DNA from: a bacterium (Candidatus Torokbacteria) CG_4_10_14_0_2_um_filter_35_8
Lineage (GTDB): Bacteria > Patescibacteriota > GCA-2792135
Assembly: GCA_002792135.1 (NCBI GenBank)
Contig: PFNU01000096.1
Location: 1 to 14,685 of the forward strand
Reading direction: 5' to 3'
DNA length: 14,685 nt
Positions 6,413 through 12,933 of the stretch are shown in pieces. Within the stretch, counting starts at the first letter, position 1; every line of letters starts with the position of its first letter. Position numbers and translations under genes: made by a program. The notes under the pieces were generated by a model. That model did not search any database, was not told the origin of the DNA, and was given only the letters and a program-made list of their open reading frames with translations.

Positions 6413-6997
6413 TCATTTGCAGCCTTTGGTCTGTTGATTGTGCATCTTATTTAAGAAGTCCAATTTTTTTACTTTCTCTTCAACCCTGTGATTAATTGTC
6501 TTCTTTTCTTCCTTAGAAAAATTCTCCAAAACATAATCTTCCACTTTCTTTTCTGTGTTCCACTCACCTTTAATTCTTCCACCAACCCCGATTTTTATTT
6601 GAGTAAAGTTTTTAGTTCCAAGTAGATTGATAATAGACTTTATTCCCTTATGGCCTCCTGCGCTAGAGTCTTTTTTTGTTCTTACTTTACCAAGCTCTAA
6701 GTCGATATCATCGCGGATTATTATTAAATCTTTCTCGGTGTCTAATTTATAGAAATCAACAATTTTTGCTACAGACTGGCCAGAGTTATTCATAAAAGTT
6801 TGAGGCTTAACTAGGGTTACTTTTTCTTTGTTTAATATTCCCGTAGAAGTCTCAGCATCAAATTTTTTTTCGAATCTCCAATTATCAAAATTTTCTTTAT
6901 TTTCTTCTTGTAATTTATCTACAAATAAAAAACCAGCATTATGTCTGGTGTTGGCGTACTTTTTACCGGGGTTGCCAAGACCTACAATTATCTTCAT
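6413..6997 (-). CDS. pth: peptidyl-tRNA hydrolase
   Basis: Cleaves peptidyl-tRNA released from stalled ribosomes and recycles the tRNA in the cytoplasm. The 194-residue length is typical. The N-terminus MKIIVGLGNPGKKYANTRHNAG holds the family's GLGNPGxxYxxTRHNxG signature, with catalytic His19 and the neighbouring Asn20. The second signature is recognisable around residues 92-115: RDDIDLELGKVRTKKD, then SSAGGHKGIKSII, with the conserved Asp and the Gly-Gly-His-x-Gly loop. The lysine-rich C-terminal tail is less conserved. The gene ends in TGA. The ATG at 6997 has no Shine-Dalgarno. It lies upstream of the RNA gene on the opposite strand and downstream of the LCP gene on the same strand across a 314-base repeat-filled gap, so it is probably transcribed alone. 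Confidence 0.96.
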   Translation of the reverse strand: MKIIVGLGNPGKKYANTRHNAGFLFVDKLQEENKENFDNWRFEKKFDAETSTGILNKEKVTLVKPQTFMNNSGQSVAKIVDFYKLDTEKDLIIIRDDIDLELGKVRTKKDSSAGGHKGIKSIINLLGTKNFTQIKIGVGGRIKGEWNTEKKVEDYVLENFSKEEKKTINHRVEEKVKKLDFLNKMHNQQTKGCK

Positions 6998-7122
6998 AAG
7001 AATAAAGAATCACGAATCAAGAATCAGGAATTTAAAATCCCAAATCTCTCAGCCTGTAGATGACAAATTTTCAAAATCCGAAATAGGTAACTTCGTCATT
7101 CTGAGTGAAGCCGCAGCGGAGC

Positions 7123-7166
7123 GAAGAATCTCAACTCTTGAATATACCGACAAGTTGAGATTCTTC
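7123..7166. repeat. 14-base perfect inverted repeat with GAAGAATCTC arms
   Basis: GAAGAATCTCAACT (7123-7136) is the exact reverse complement of 7153-7166, with 16 bases between. The preceding TCATTCTGAGTGAAG (7096-7110) belongs to it: I recall TCATTCTGAGCGAAGCGAAGAATCT-like sequences as dispersed intergenic repeats in many environmental genomes, though I cannot verify that here. Confidence 0.8.
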
Positions 7167-7167
7167 A

Positions 7168-7195
7168 TCCGCCTTCGTCTGCGGACTTCGGTGGA
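7168..7195. repeat. hairpin repeat, TCCGCC...GGTGGA type
   Basis: A 28-base inverted repeat with arms TCCGCC and GGTGGA (one G-U) and an inner GTC-TGCG-GAC hairpin. It is similar in plan to 2445-2469 and 11558-11585. Confidence 0.6.
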
Positions 7196-7234
7196 TTCAG
7201 GATAACGATAGTGGTATTTCGTTTTGAAAATTAG

Positions 7235-7280
7235 TCCGCCCGTGGCGGATGATGCTTGGGACGTAGTACATCCCTTGGTG
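7235..7280. repeat. two-part palindromic element, copy 2
   Basis: TCCGCCCGTGGCGGA (7235-7249) is followed shortly by an inverted repeat with core GGGACGTAGTACATCCC (7258-7274) flanked by TTGG on both sides. The reverse complement of that core matches 15 of 17 bases at 6278-6294 in copy 1. It ends about 30 bases past the stop of the LCP gene. Confidence 0.7.
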
Positions 7281-7311
7281 CTGGGAATTTTCTAACGCGG
7301 AAGACTAGTAC

Positions 7312-8757
7312 CTAATTCCCTGATTTGTAATAGTCTTCACCTAGAATGATTAAGATATCAGCTGTGCTCTCTTTTTTGTCTTCAGGAAGAGAAAGCATTG
7401 AAATTCGGGCATTTAGCTTCTTTTCCAATGCTTGCAAAGTATAAGGATACTCACTTCCTTCTGATTGATCATAGATTACTGTTTTCTCATAATCAGAACG
7501 AGAAGCATTACCTACTTTTATAATATTATAACCCTCTTGTTTTAATATATAGGACGCTTTTGTTGCAAGACCGTTTCTTTTAGTACCGTTTTGTATCTCA
7601 ATAGTTACGCTTTTCTTTTCTTGTTCTTTCTTGTCAGCGTCAAAAATATTCAAGGCTACATTATGAATTTCTGAGAAATCATAGGCATTAGGTTTTAAAA
7701 CATAGACACTCATACCACCTATCATAACTTTATCAGCATATAGAAGTCCATCGGGATCTGTAGATAGGACTTTGTTCACTATTTTTTTATTATCAACATT
7801 TTTTGAAATCTCATAAAGTTCTTTCATTTCCCAAGGCTCAATATCAGTTTTCACATGGCCTCCTAGAATTTTAAAGAAGTTATTAATTTTTGAAATATCT
7901 AAAAGAGTACTTGCTGAGAGAACTTCATTTTTGAAAGCAGCTAAAACTTGTTGTTGTCTTCTTGATCTTGCAAAGTCTGATCCTTCAGGACCTTGTACAT
8001 ATCGCGCTCTTACATACCATAGAGCTCTAGAGCCATTCATATGTTCTGTGCCTTTTTTGAACCACTTTTTGTTATGGTAATCATAAAAAGTTTCTTTGAT
8101 TTCAACATCAAGCCCTCCTACATTGTCTATCGCTTTTCTAAACCCTTCAAAGTCCAAAGTAATATAATAATGAATAGGAAGGCTTGTTACATCTTGGATA
8201 ACTTCTTTGGTAAGCTTAGGCCCTGTTGTGCCAAATTCTGCACCGTATTCTTTACCGTAAGAATAAGCGGAATTTATCTTAGAGTACCCAAAATTAGGGA
8301 TTGAAACATATAAATCTCTTGGAATAGAAAGCATTGCAACTTCATAAGTTTCTGGCCTAATACTAACTACCATAATACTATCAGTAAGGTACTCTCCTTT
8401 ATGGCCTTCGCCGCCAACACCAAGAAGTAGAATGTTGATCCTTCCTGCTTCTGCACCTTTTAAATCTTTTTTTTCTTTAGTAAAAAAGTCTTTTATCTGT
8501 TGCCAACTAGATTTTTTCTCCCCTTCTCCATCATTCTCTATCGCGATCTCCCTGCTTGTTGATATTACTTTATATGAAAGCCCCACCCCACCTAAAACTA
8601 AGGCAAACACGAATAAAAAAAGAATGGCCTTTAAAAAAGAGCTTCTCTTCTCTTCCTTTTTTTTCTTTTGTCTTTTGATAGCAGCTTCAGGGATTTTTTT
8701 AGAGAAACGCTTTTTAATACGTTCTATCTCTTTATTGTAATTAGATAATTGTGCCAT
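7312..8757 (-). CDS. LytR-CpsA-Psr family cell-wall ligase with LytR_C domain
   Basis: LCP proteins transfer undecaprenyl-linked polymers to the cell wall at the outer face of the membrane. This one has 481 residues. A basic cytoplasmic N-terminus (1-41, Lys/Arg-rich) is followed by one membrane segment (about 42-64). The LCP catalytic domain runs about 104-280: NILLLGVGG (108-116), the DSIMV Asp (126), the SIPRDLYV block with Arg147 and Asp148 (144-151), and VGGLDV (213-218). ALWYVRARY (245-253) and DFARSRRQQ (261-269) supply the polyprenyl-phosphate-binding arginines. The C-terminal LytR_C domain starts near VTIEIQNGT (384-392) and ends at ILGEDYY. The start at 8757 gives the expected basic N-terminus, and a strong promoter lies 39 bases upstream. 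Which polymer it attaches cannot be told from sequence. Confidence 0.93.
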   Translation of the reverse strand: MAQLSNYNKEIERIKKRFSKKIPEAAIKRQKKKKEEKRSSFLKAILFLFVFALVLGGVGLSYKVISTSREIAIENDGEGEKKSSWQQIKDFFTKEKKDLKGAEAGRINILLLGVGGEGHKGEYLTDSIMVVSIRPETYEVAMLSIPRDLYVSIPNFGYSKINSAYSYGKEYGAEFGTTGPKLTKEVIQDVTSLPIHYYITLDFEGFRKAIDNVGGLDVEIKETFYDYHNKKWFKKGTEHMNGSRALWYVRARYVQGPEGSDFARSRRQQQVLAAFKNEVLSASTLLDISKINNFFKILGGHVKTDIEPWEMKELYEISKNVDNKKIVNKVLSTDPDGLLYADKVMIGGMSVYVLKPNAYDFSEIHNVALNIFDADKKEQEKKSVTIEIQNGTKRNGLATKASYILKQEGYNIIKVGNASRSDYEKTVIYDQSEGSEYPYTLQALEKKLNARISMLSLPEDKKESTADILIILGEDYYKSGN

Positions 8758-8795
8758 ATAATTCTACTCTTACACTGAACTTTAAAATTTTCTAC

Positions 8796-8824
8796 ATTAT
8801 ACCTTGAACGTGAGAAAGTGTAAA
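8796..8824 (-). promoter_or_regulatory. promoter of the LCP gene
   Basis: On the minus strand, TTTACA (8824-8819) and a perfect TATAAT (8801-8796) are separated by 17 bases, a near-consensus sigma70 promoter. Transcription should begin near 8789, leaving a leader of about 32 bases. Confidence 0.75.
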
Positions 8825-8851
8825 ATTAGGTGATAGGGAATAGATGATAGG
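8825..8851. repeat. 27-base TTAGG-type repeat, upstream of lepB
   Basis: This starts with ATTAGGTGATAGGG and matches 23 of 27 bases with 9709-9735, so lepB lies between two direct copies. The copy directly abuts the -35 element of the LCP promoter. Confidence 0.65.
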
Positions 8852-8899
8852 TGTTTTTTGTTTTCTATAACCTAATTCCTACTCTTCCTCTAATTGTGC

Positions 8900-8928
8900 T
8901 TGTCTTTTTCCTAAAACATTGCTATATT
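8900..8928 (+). promoter_or_regulatory. lepB promoter with extended -10
   Basis: TTGTCT (8900-8905) and TATATT (8923-8928) are separated by 17 bases, and TGC precedes the -10 to form an extended -10. The predicted start is near 8935, giving an AT-rich leader of about 90 bases without Shine-Dalgarno. Confidence 0.65.
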
Positions 8929-9025
8929 AGAGTGCAGGTGATCTATTTGTATTATATTATATTAATTCAAAACCTCTATTTTTTTGTTATAAATATTTCT
9001 TATATAGCCGATTAAACATTAATAT

Positions 9026-9706
9026 ATGCTTCGTAATAAAGAAGAAGAGCTAGAAGTTCTTTTTCAAGACGACAATAAGCCCAATTTGAATAATTTAAAA
9101 AAAGATAGAGATCTCATAAAAAAAGAGTCTTCTTCTGGCTTCTTTAAACCAACCCTTCTTTTTTTCTGGGAAACAATTAAAGTTTTGATTATCTCTTTTG
9201 CTATTATTATTCCTATCCGTTACTTTGTACTGCAGCCTTTTATGGTACAAGGATCTTCCATGGAACCATCTTTTCATAATGGAGAATATCTTCTTGTTAA
9301 TGAAATAGAATACCGTTTTTATGAGCCTGCAAGAGGAGATGTGATTATTTTACGTTATCCTAGAGATCCTAGCCAATATTATATTAAGAGAATAATTGGT
9401 TTACCTAATGAGAAAATCCAGCTTGTTAACGAACAAATTATTATTTATAATGAAGAGTTCCCTGCTGGAATAGAGCTTGATGAGCCTTATCTTCCTGACA
9501 ATATTGATACTCCAGGGAAGATCGATGTTACCCTGGGCAAAGATGAATATTTTGTAATGGGGGACAATAGGTCTTTCTCTTCTGACTCTAGAGATTGGGG
9601 TAATGTCAAGAAGGATCTTATTATTGGAAAAACATGGATTAGATGCTTCCCTTTTAAAAATTTCACTATTTTTTCTACCCCAGAGTATGAATGGATAAGT
9701 AATTAG
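9026..9706 (+). CDS. lepB: signal peptidase I
   Basis: Removes signal peptides from exported proteins at the outer face of the membrane. The 226 residues comprise a charged cytoplasmic N-terminus (1-40), one membrane anchor (about 44-66) and the periplasm-type protease domain. The catalytic serine is Ser78 in QGSSMEPSF (75-83). The general-base lysine is Lys121 in YYIKRIIGLPNE (118-129). The late conserved block GDNRSFSSDSRDWG (about 179-192) is present. A single N-terminal anchor is the Gram-positive layout (E. coli LepB has two). A promoter with extended -10 lies upstream, but no Shine-Dalgarno does. The TAG stop is embedded in a TTAGG-like repeat that continues downstream, and the gene is flanked by direct 27-base repeats. 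Confidence 0.96.
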   Translation: MLRNKEEELEVLFQDDNKPNLNNLKKDRDLIKKESSSGFFKPTLLFFWETIKVLIISFAIIIPIRYFVLQPFMVQGSSMEPSFHNGEYLLVNEIEYRFYEPARGDVIILRYPRDPSQYYIKRIIGLPNEKIQLVNEQIIIYNEEFPAGIELDEPYLPDNIDTPGKIDVTLGKDEYFVMGDNRSFSSDSRDWGNVKKDLIIGKTWIRCFPFKNFTIFSTPEYEWISN

Positions 9707-9708
9707 GG

Positions 9709-9735
9709 ATTAGGTGATAGGGGGTAGATAGTAGG
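9709..9735. repeat. 27-base TTAGG-type repeat, downstream of lepB
   Basis: Second copy of the 8825-8851 element, beginning ATTAGGTGATAGGG three bases past the lepB stop. It leads into ATTAGCTTGTAGGA (9736-9749), which recurs exactly at 13322-13335 beside the four-helix-bundle gene. Confidence 0.65.
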
Positions 9736-9744
9736 ATTAGCTTG

Positions 9745-9836
9745 TAGGAATTAGCTTGTAGCTTTTTAGGTCTCAAATCACTATCTACAAGTGCCGTATT
9801 ACGGTACAAGCCAAAAAGCTAAGAAGCCAATTCCTA
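9745..9836. repeat. large imperfect inverted repeat upstream of rplT
   Basis: The arm at 9745-9767 pairs with 9813-9836: TAGGAATT at the base and AGCTTTTT nearer the loop match exactly, with four more pairs between and a small internal loop. The apical region contains a second hairpin, GTGCCGTATTACGGTAC (9791-9807). CTTGTAG and CTACAAG (9755-9761, 9785-9791) offer an alternative fold. It ends 38 bases before rplT and could be a leader structure, or simply part of the dispersed repeat family. Confidence 0.6.
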
Positions 9837-9874
9837 AATTTTAAATTTTAAATTTTGCATTTTTAATTTATTTT

Positions 9875-10252
9875 ATGCGAGTAAAACGTCATAAACATGC
9901 TGTTAAAAAGAGAAAAAAGCTTTTAAAGCAGGTAAAAGGATATTTATCTGGTCGCTCTTCTCGATACAAGCTTGCAAAAGAAGCTTTTTTAAGGGCAAGG
10001 ACTTATTCTTATCGAGACAGAAAAAAACGTAAAGGTGATTTTCGTAAGATTTGGATTTTAAGAATAAATTCTGCTTTAAAAAAATACAATATCTCTTATT
10101 CCTTGTTTATAAATTATCTTTCTAAGAAGAAAATTTTATTAAACCGAAAAATGCTAGCTGAGATAGCAGTATTACACCCCGTTGTTTTTAAAAAAATAGT
10201 AGAAAAAGTTCAAATATCTAATAAAAATAAGTCAAGTGATGAAGCAAAATAA
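9875..10252 (+). CDS. rplT: 50S ribosomal protein L20
   Basis: Early-assembly 23S rRNA-binding protein of the large subunit. The 125 residues compare with a usual 115-120, the excess being a polar C-terminal tail. The basic N-terminal extension (RVKRHKHAVKKRKKLLKQVKG) and the motifs YRDRKKRKGDFRKIWILRIN and YSLFINYLSKK are characteristic. The ATG at 9875 has no Shine-Dalgarno and follows an AT-only stretch. In most bacteria rplT follows infC and rpmI; neither is present here, and rplT instead overlaps hisS by 14 bases. L20 represses its own operon in several bacteria by binding leader RNA; a large inverted repeat upstream (9745-9836) might serve that, which is inference. Confidence 0.96.
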   Translation: MRVKRHKHAVKKRKKLLKQVKGYLSGRSSRYKLAKEAFLRARTYSYRDRKKRKGDFRKIWILRINSALKKYNISYSLFINYLSKKKILLNRKMLAEIAVLHPVVFKKIVEKVQISNKNKSSDEAK

Positions 10253-11552
10253 AGGGCAAAAAGAGACCGAAGAAAAAAAACAAGTTTTAGTACAGGCTCC
10301 TTTAGGGATGAATGATATTTTACCGGCTGAGCAAAAGTACTGGAATTTTGCAATTGGGCAAATGGAAGATCTAGCTAAATATTTTGGTTACAAAAAAATA
10401 GTGACACCGATAATTGAATATCAAGATCTTTTTACAAGGAGTATCGGACGCGTAACAGATATTGTTGAGAAAGAAATATTTGAAATTAAACAGAAAAGAG
10501 AAACAAAACTTGCCTTACGTCCTGAATTTACAGCGGGAATAGTAAGATCTTATATAGAAAATGGTATGAAAAATAGAGCTAAACCTGTGAGATTTTATTC
10601 CTTTGGACCAATATTTAGATATAGTAAACCACAAAAAGGAAGATTTCGAGAATTTTGGCAATTTAACGTTGAGGCATTAGGATCATGCTCCGCTGGCCAA
10701 GATGTAGAAGTTATCCTTTTGTGCTGGGATATTTTTGAAAAGTTAGGCCTAAAAAATCTCACCCTTCAAATAAATAGTATTGGTTGTCCTAACTGTAGAC
10801 CAGAATATTTATCTTTGTTAAAAGAGTATTATAGACCTTACAGAAGAAGGCTTTGTGCAGATTGTAAAAGAAGATTTTCTAAAAATCCTTTACGACTTCT
10901 TGACTGTAAAGAGGCAAGATGTAAAGAAGTAGCAGATAAAGCACCACAAATTATTGATTATCTTTGTCCTGATTGTCACTCACATTTTAAGTCTGTCTTG
11001 GAGTTTTTAGATGAATTAGATATTTCTTATGTGCTTAATCTTAGGTTGGTAAGAGGACTTGATTATTATACAAAAACAGTTTTTGAGATCTGGCCAGAAA
11101 AAGAAGGCGGAAATCTGTCTTTAGGCGGTGGAGGAAGATACGATTTACTTGTCGAAGAACTTGGAGGAGATCCTACTTGTGCTTGTGGTTTTGCAATAGG
11201 GTTGGAGAGGATAATCTCTGAGTTAAAGAATCAGCGTATTGATGTAAAAGAGGAAAGAAAGCCAAAAGTAATGTTGGTACAATTAGGTGAGATTGCAAAA
11301 AGAAAGAGCCTTCCTCTGTTTGAAAAACTTAGAAAACAAGGCATTAGAGTTCTAGCTATATTTGGGAAAGACAGTGTTAGAGGACAGCTTAGCGTTGCTA
11401 ACAAAAATAAAGTTACACTTGCTCTTATTCTTGGTGAAAAAGAGGCGTTAGAAGGTAGTATTATTATCCGAGATATGCAGAGTGGTTCTCAGGAGACAGT
11501 AAGCCAGAATAGGATTGTTGAGGAAATTAAAAAGAGGTTAAAAGAAGATTAG
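10239..11552 (+). CDS. hisS: histidyl-tRNA synthetase
   Basis: Class II aminoacyl-tRNA synthetase charging tRNA-His. It has 437 residues from the ATG at 10239; a GTG one codon earlier (10236) is possible but less likely. Motif 2 region FGPIFRYSKPQKGRFREFWQ lies near 122-141. The HisA motif RGLDYYTKTVFEI is near 272-284 and GGGGRYDLLVEELGG near 296-310. A Rossmann-like anticodon-binding domain occupies the C-terminus from about 343. Four cysteine pairs appear between 183 and 246 (CPNC, CADC, DCK with ARC, CPDC). The first three occur in many HisRS from Firmicutes-like lineages around the NPLRxLDCK segment and might bind zinc; the fourth I cannot place. It overlaps rplT by 14 bases, implying coupled translation, and it has no Shine-Dalgarno of its own. 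Confidence 0.96.
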   Translation: MKQNKGQKETEEKKQVLVQAPLGMNDILPAEQKYWNFAIGQMEDLAKYFGYKKIVTPIIEYQDLFTRSIGRVTDIVEKEIFEIKQKRETKLALRPEFTAGIVRSYIENGMKNRAKPVRFYSFGPIFRYSKPQKGRFREFWQFNVEALGSCSAGQDVEVILLCWDIFEKLGLKNLTLQINSIGCPNCRPEYLSLLKEYYRPYRRRLCADCKRRFSKNPLRLLDCKEARCKEVADKAPQIIDYLCPDCHSHFKSVLEFLDELDISYVLNLRLVRGLDYYTKTVFEIWPEKEGGNLSLGGGGRYDLLVEELGGDPTCACGFAIGLERIISELKNQRIDVKEERKPKVMLVQLGEIAKRKSLPLFEKLRKQGIRVLAIFGKDSVRGQLSVANKNKVTLALILGEKEALEGSIIIRDMQSGSQETVSQNRIVEEIKKRLKED

Positions 11553-11554
11553 AT

Positions 11555-11627
11555 GTTTCCTCCTTCGCCTGCGGGCTACGGAGGATCAGCTGAGGCTGGA
11601 GGTTGCAGGAGGTAAGAAACAGCTTTT
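11555..11627 (+). terminator. possible hisS terminator containing a TCCTCC...GGAGGA repeat
   Basis: GTTTC-CTCCT (11555-11564) can pair with AGGAG and GAAAC (11607-11611, 11616-11620) with a GTAA bulge, and AGCTTTTT follows. Inside sits a 28-base inverted repeat, arms TCCTCC and GGAGGA (11558-11585), of the family seen at 2445 and 7168. The two hairpins compete for the same 5' arm. The call is tentative because the long stem is interrupted and the T-run is only five. Confidence 0.35.
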
Positions 11628-11705
11628 TATTCTAGGTAAATTTGTGTAGTTTTAATCTAACCCCTAAATTATTTTTGAATTTTGTATTTTTAATTTTAAA
11701 TTTTT

Positions 11706-11711
11706 AGGAGG
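11706..11711 (+). promoter_or_regulatory. Shine-Dalgarno of rpsU
   Basis: A perfect AGGAGG lies nine bases before the GTG start of rpsU. It decides the start: the ATG at 11719 runs straight into TGA, and the GTG at 11711 meets a stop after a few codons. It is the only clean Shine-Dalgarno at any start in the window. Confidence 0.85.
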
Positions 11712-11720
11712 TGAATATAT

Positions 11721-11987
11721 GTGATTTTTATTGAAAGAAAAGAAGGAGAGTCTTTTGAGAGGTTTTTAAATCGATTCAAAAGAGCTCTTCAAGGAAGTAA
11801 AGTTCTAACACAGGCTGTTCAAAATAGGAATTTCCAGAAGAAAAAGAGTAGAAATGTAAGACGAAAAAATGCGATCGAGCGATCTTACATCAGAGAGCAA
11901 AAAGAGAAATTGGTAAAGCAAGGGATAGTAAATCCTGAGCAGCAAAAGAAAATTTTGAAGGGGGGAAGCTTGCAAAAGAAGAACTAG
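11721..11987 (+). CDS. rpsU: 30S ribosomal protein S21
   Basis: Small-subunit protein near the anti-Shine-Dalgarno end of 16S rRNA, helping mRNA pairing at initiation. The N-terminal half carries the family pattern: IERKEGESFERFLNRFKRAL, then FQKKKSRNVRRKNAIERSYI. At 88 residues it is longer than the usual 58-71, through a lysine-rich C-terminal extension from about residue 62. It starts with GTG behind the only strong Shine-Dalgarno in the window. It is followed by yqeY after 11 bases, the conserved rpsU-yqeY order of Firmicutes. S21 acts where mRNA meets the anti-Shine-Dalgarno, so a strong site on this one gene in a genome otherwise without them suggests its translation is controlled through that pairing (inference). 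Confidence 0.93.
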   Translation: MIFIERKEGESFERFLNRFKRALQGSKVLTQAVQNRNFQKKKSRNVRRKNAIERSYIREQKEKLVKQGIVNPEQQKKILKGGSLQKKN

Positions 11988-11998
11988 TAATAGCACAT

Positions 11999-12451
11999 AT
12001 GAAACTTATTGAAAAAATAAATTCTGATTTTAAAAATGCTTTAAAAAATCAAGATCAATCCGCACTCTCAGCACTGCGGATGCTTAAGAGTACCATAAGA
12101 AACAAAGAGATAGAGTTGAAAGAGATGCCCTTAGACGAGAAGGAAGTTTTGCGAGTGATTTCCTCTGAAGTTAAAAAAAGAAAGATGTCTCTTGAAGAAT
12201 TTAGAAAAGGAGCAAGAGAAGATTTAGCCGAGAAAGAGCAAGAAGAAATAAAAATTTTAGAGGAATATTTACCAGAGAAGATTTCAGCATCAGAATTAGA
12301 AAAAATTATTAAAAAAGCAATTAATGTAAAAGGTGCTACGTCAGAAAAAGATTTAGGTCTTGTTATAAGCTATGTAATGCCAATAGTACAAGGGAGAGTA
12401 GAAGGAAATGTAATGCGAGAGAAAGTACTTAAGATGCTTCAGGATCTTTAG
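11999..12451 (+). CDS. yqeY: GatB/YqeY domain protein
   Basis: Stand-alone YqeY protein, homologous to the tail domain of GatB, the tRNA-dependent amidotransferase subunit. Its own role is not settled; tRNA binding is assumed from the GatB relationship. The 150-residue length is typical. Family features seen are ALRMLKSTIRNKEIE near the N-terminus (about 25-39), a lysine/glutamate-rich helical region (EVKKRKMSLEEFRKGAREDLAEKEQEE, abbreviated here by its ends at about 57-83), EYLPEKIS (88-95) and the final domain with GLVISYVMP and VEGNVMREKVLKML. It lies 11 bases after rpsU and nine bases before ybeY, so the genes are very likely one operon. No Shine-Dalgarno is visible. Confidence 0.92.
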   Translation: MKLIEKINSDFKNALKNQDQSALSALRMLKSTIRNKEIELKEMPLDEKEVLRVISSEVKKRKMSLEEFRKGAREDLAEKEQEEIKILEEYLPEKISASELEKIIKKAINVKGATSEKDLGLVISYVMPIVQGRVEGNVMREKVLKMLQDL

Positions 12452-12460
12452 CAAAACCTT

Positions 12461-12910
12461 ATGTTGATATTCAACGTTGTCAATACAACTCAGATTAAGG
12501 TTTCTAAAAAGTATCTAAGAAAAGTTGTAGAGAAGATTTTAGAAGAAGAAAATTTTAAAGATGATTTTGAGGCTAGTTTAGTATTAGTGGGTGATAAGAA
12601 AATGAGATCTTTAAATAAAAAGTATAGGGGAATCGATAAGGCAACTGATGTTCTTTCTTTTGATCTTAATTGGGATGCAAAAGAATTAAAGTATGATAAA
12701 ACAAGACAAGGAGAAATAATTATTAGCCTTGATCAAGTAAAAAGGCAAGTCAAAAAAATAGAAGGCAACTCTTTTAGAAAAGAGCTATCACTCTTACTTA
12801 TTCACGGAGTTTTACATTTATTGGGATATAATCACGAAGGTACTCTGAAAGAAAAAAAGAGAAGAATGCTTTCTCGTCAAGAGGAGTTATTAATCAGAAT
12901 CTCTCATTAA
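12461..12910 (+). CDS. ybeY: endoribonuclease YbeY (rRNA maturation factor)
   Basis: Zinc-dependent single-strand endoribonuclease involved in 16S rRNA 3'-end maturation and ribosome quality control. The 149-residue length is normal. The metal site is HGVLHLLGYNH, with His115, His119 and His125; the family usually has GYDH and here has GYNH, the Asp not being a ligand in known structures as far as I recall. The upstream signature LNKKYRGIDKATDVLSF (51-67), with the conserved Arg56, is intact. GEIIIS (84-89) matches the strand before the long helix. It starts nine bases after yqeY. It is normally next to phoH and an HD-domain gene in Firmicutes; here both are absent, leaving ybeY directly beside yqeY. 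Confidence 0.95.
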   Translation: MLIFNVVNTTQIKVSKKYLRKVVEKILEEENFKDDFEASLVLVGDKKMRSLNKKYRGIDKATDVLSFDLNWDAKELKYDKTRQGEIIISLDQVKRQVKKIEGNSFRKELSLLLIHGVLHLLGYNHEGTLKEKKRRMLSRQEELLIRISH

Positions 12911-12933
12911 GCATTATTTTAATCTAAGGATAC

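Larger units (their letters stand above)
6998..7311. other. repeat-filled gap between the LCP gene and pth
   Basis: No gene is supported in these 314 bases. The gap holds GAATCA-type words next to pth (7009-7031), a 14-base perfect inverted repeat (7123-7166), a TCC-x-CC hairpin (7168-7195) and the second copy of the two-part palindrome (7235-7280). The GAATCA words recur in inverted form at 13818-13862 before ftsA. The pth promoter should be here but is not distinct. Confidence 0.7.

Noticed and set aside
6828..7205. 125-codon plus-strand frame across the pth start and the following gap.
   Set aside because: It is antisense to the conserved N-terminus of Pth and then runs through palindromic repeats; no family signature or ribosome-binding site.
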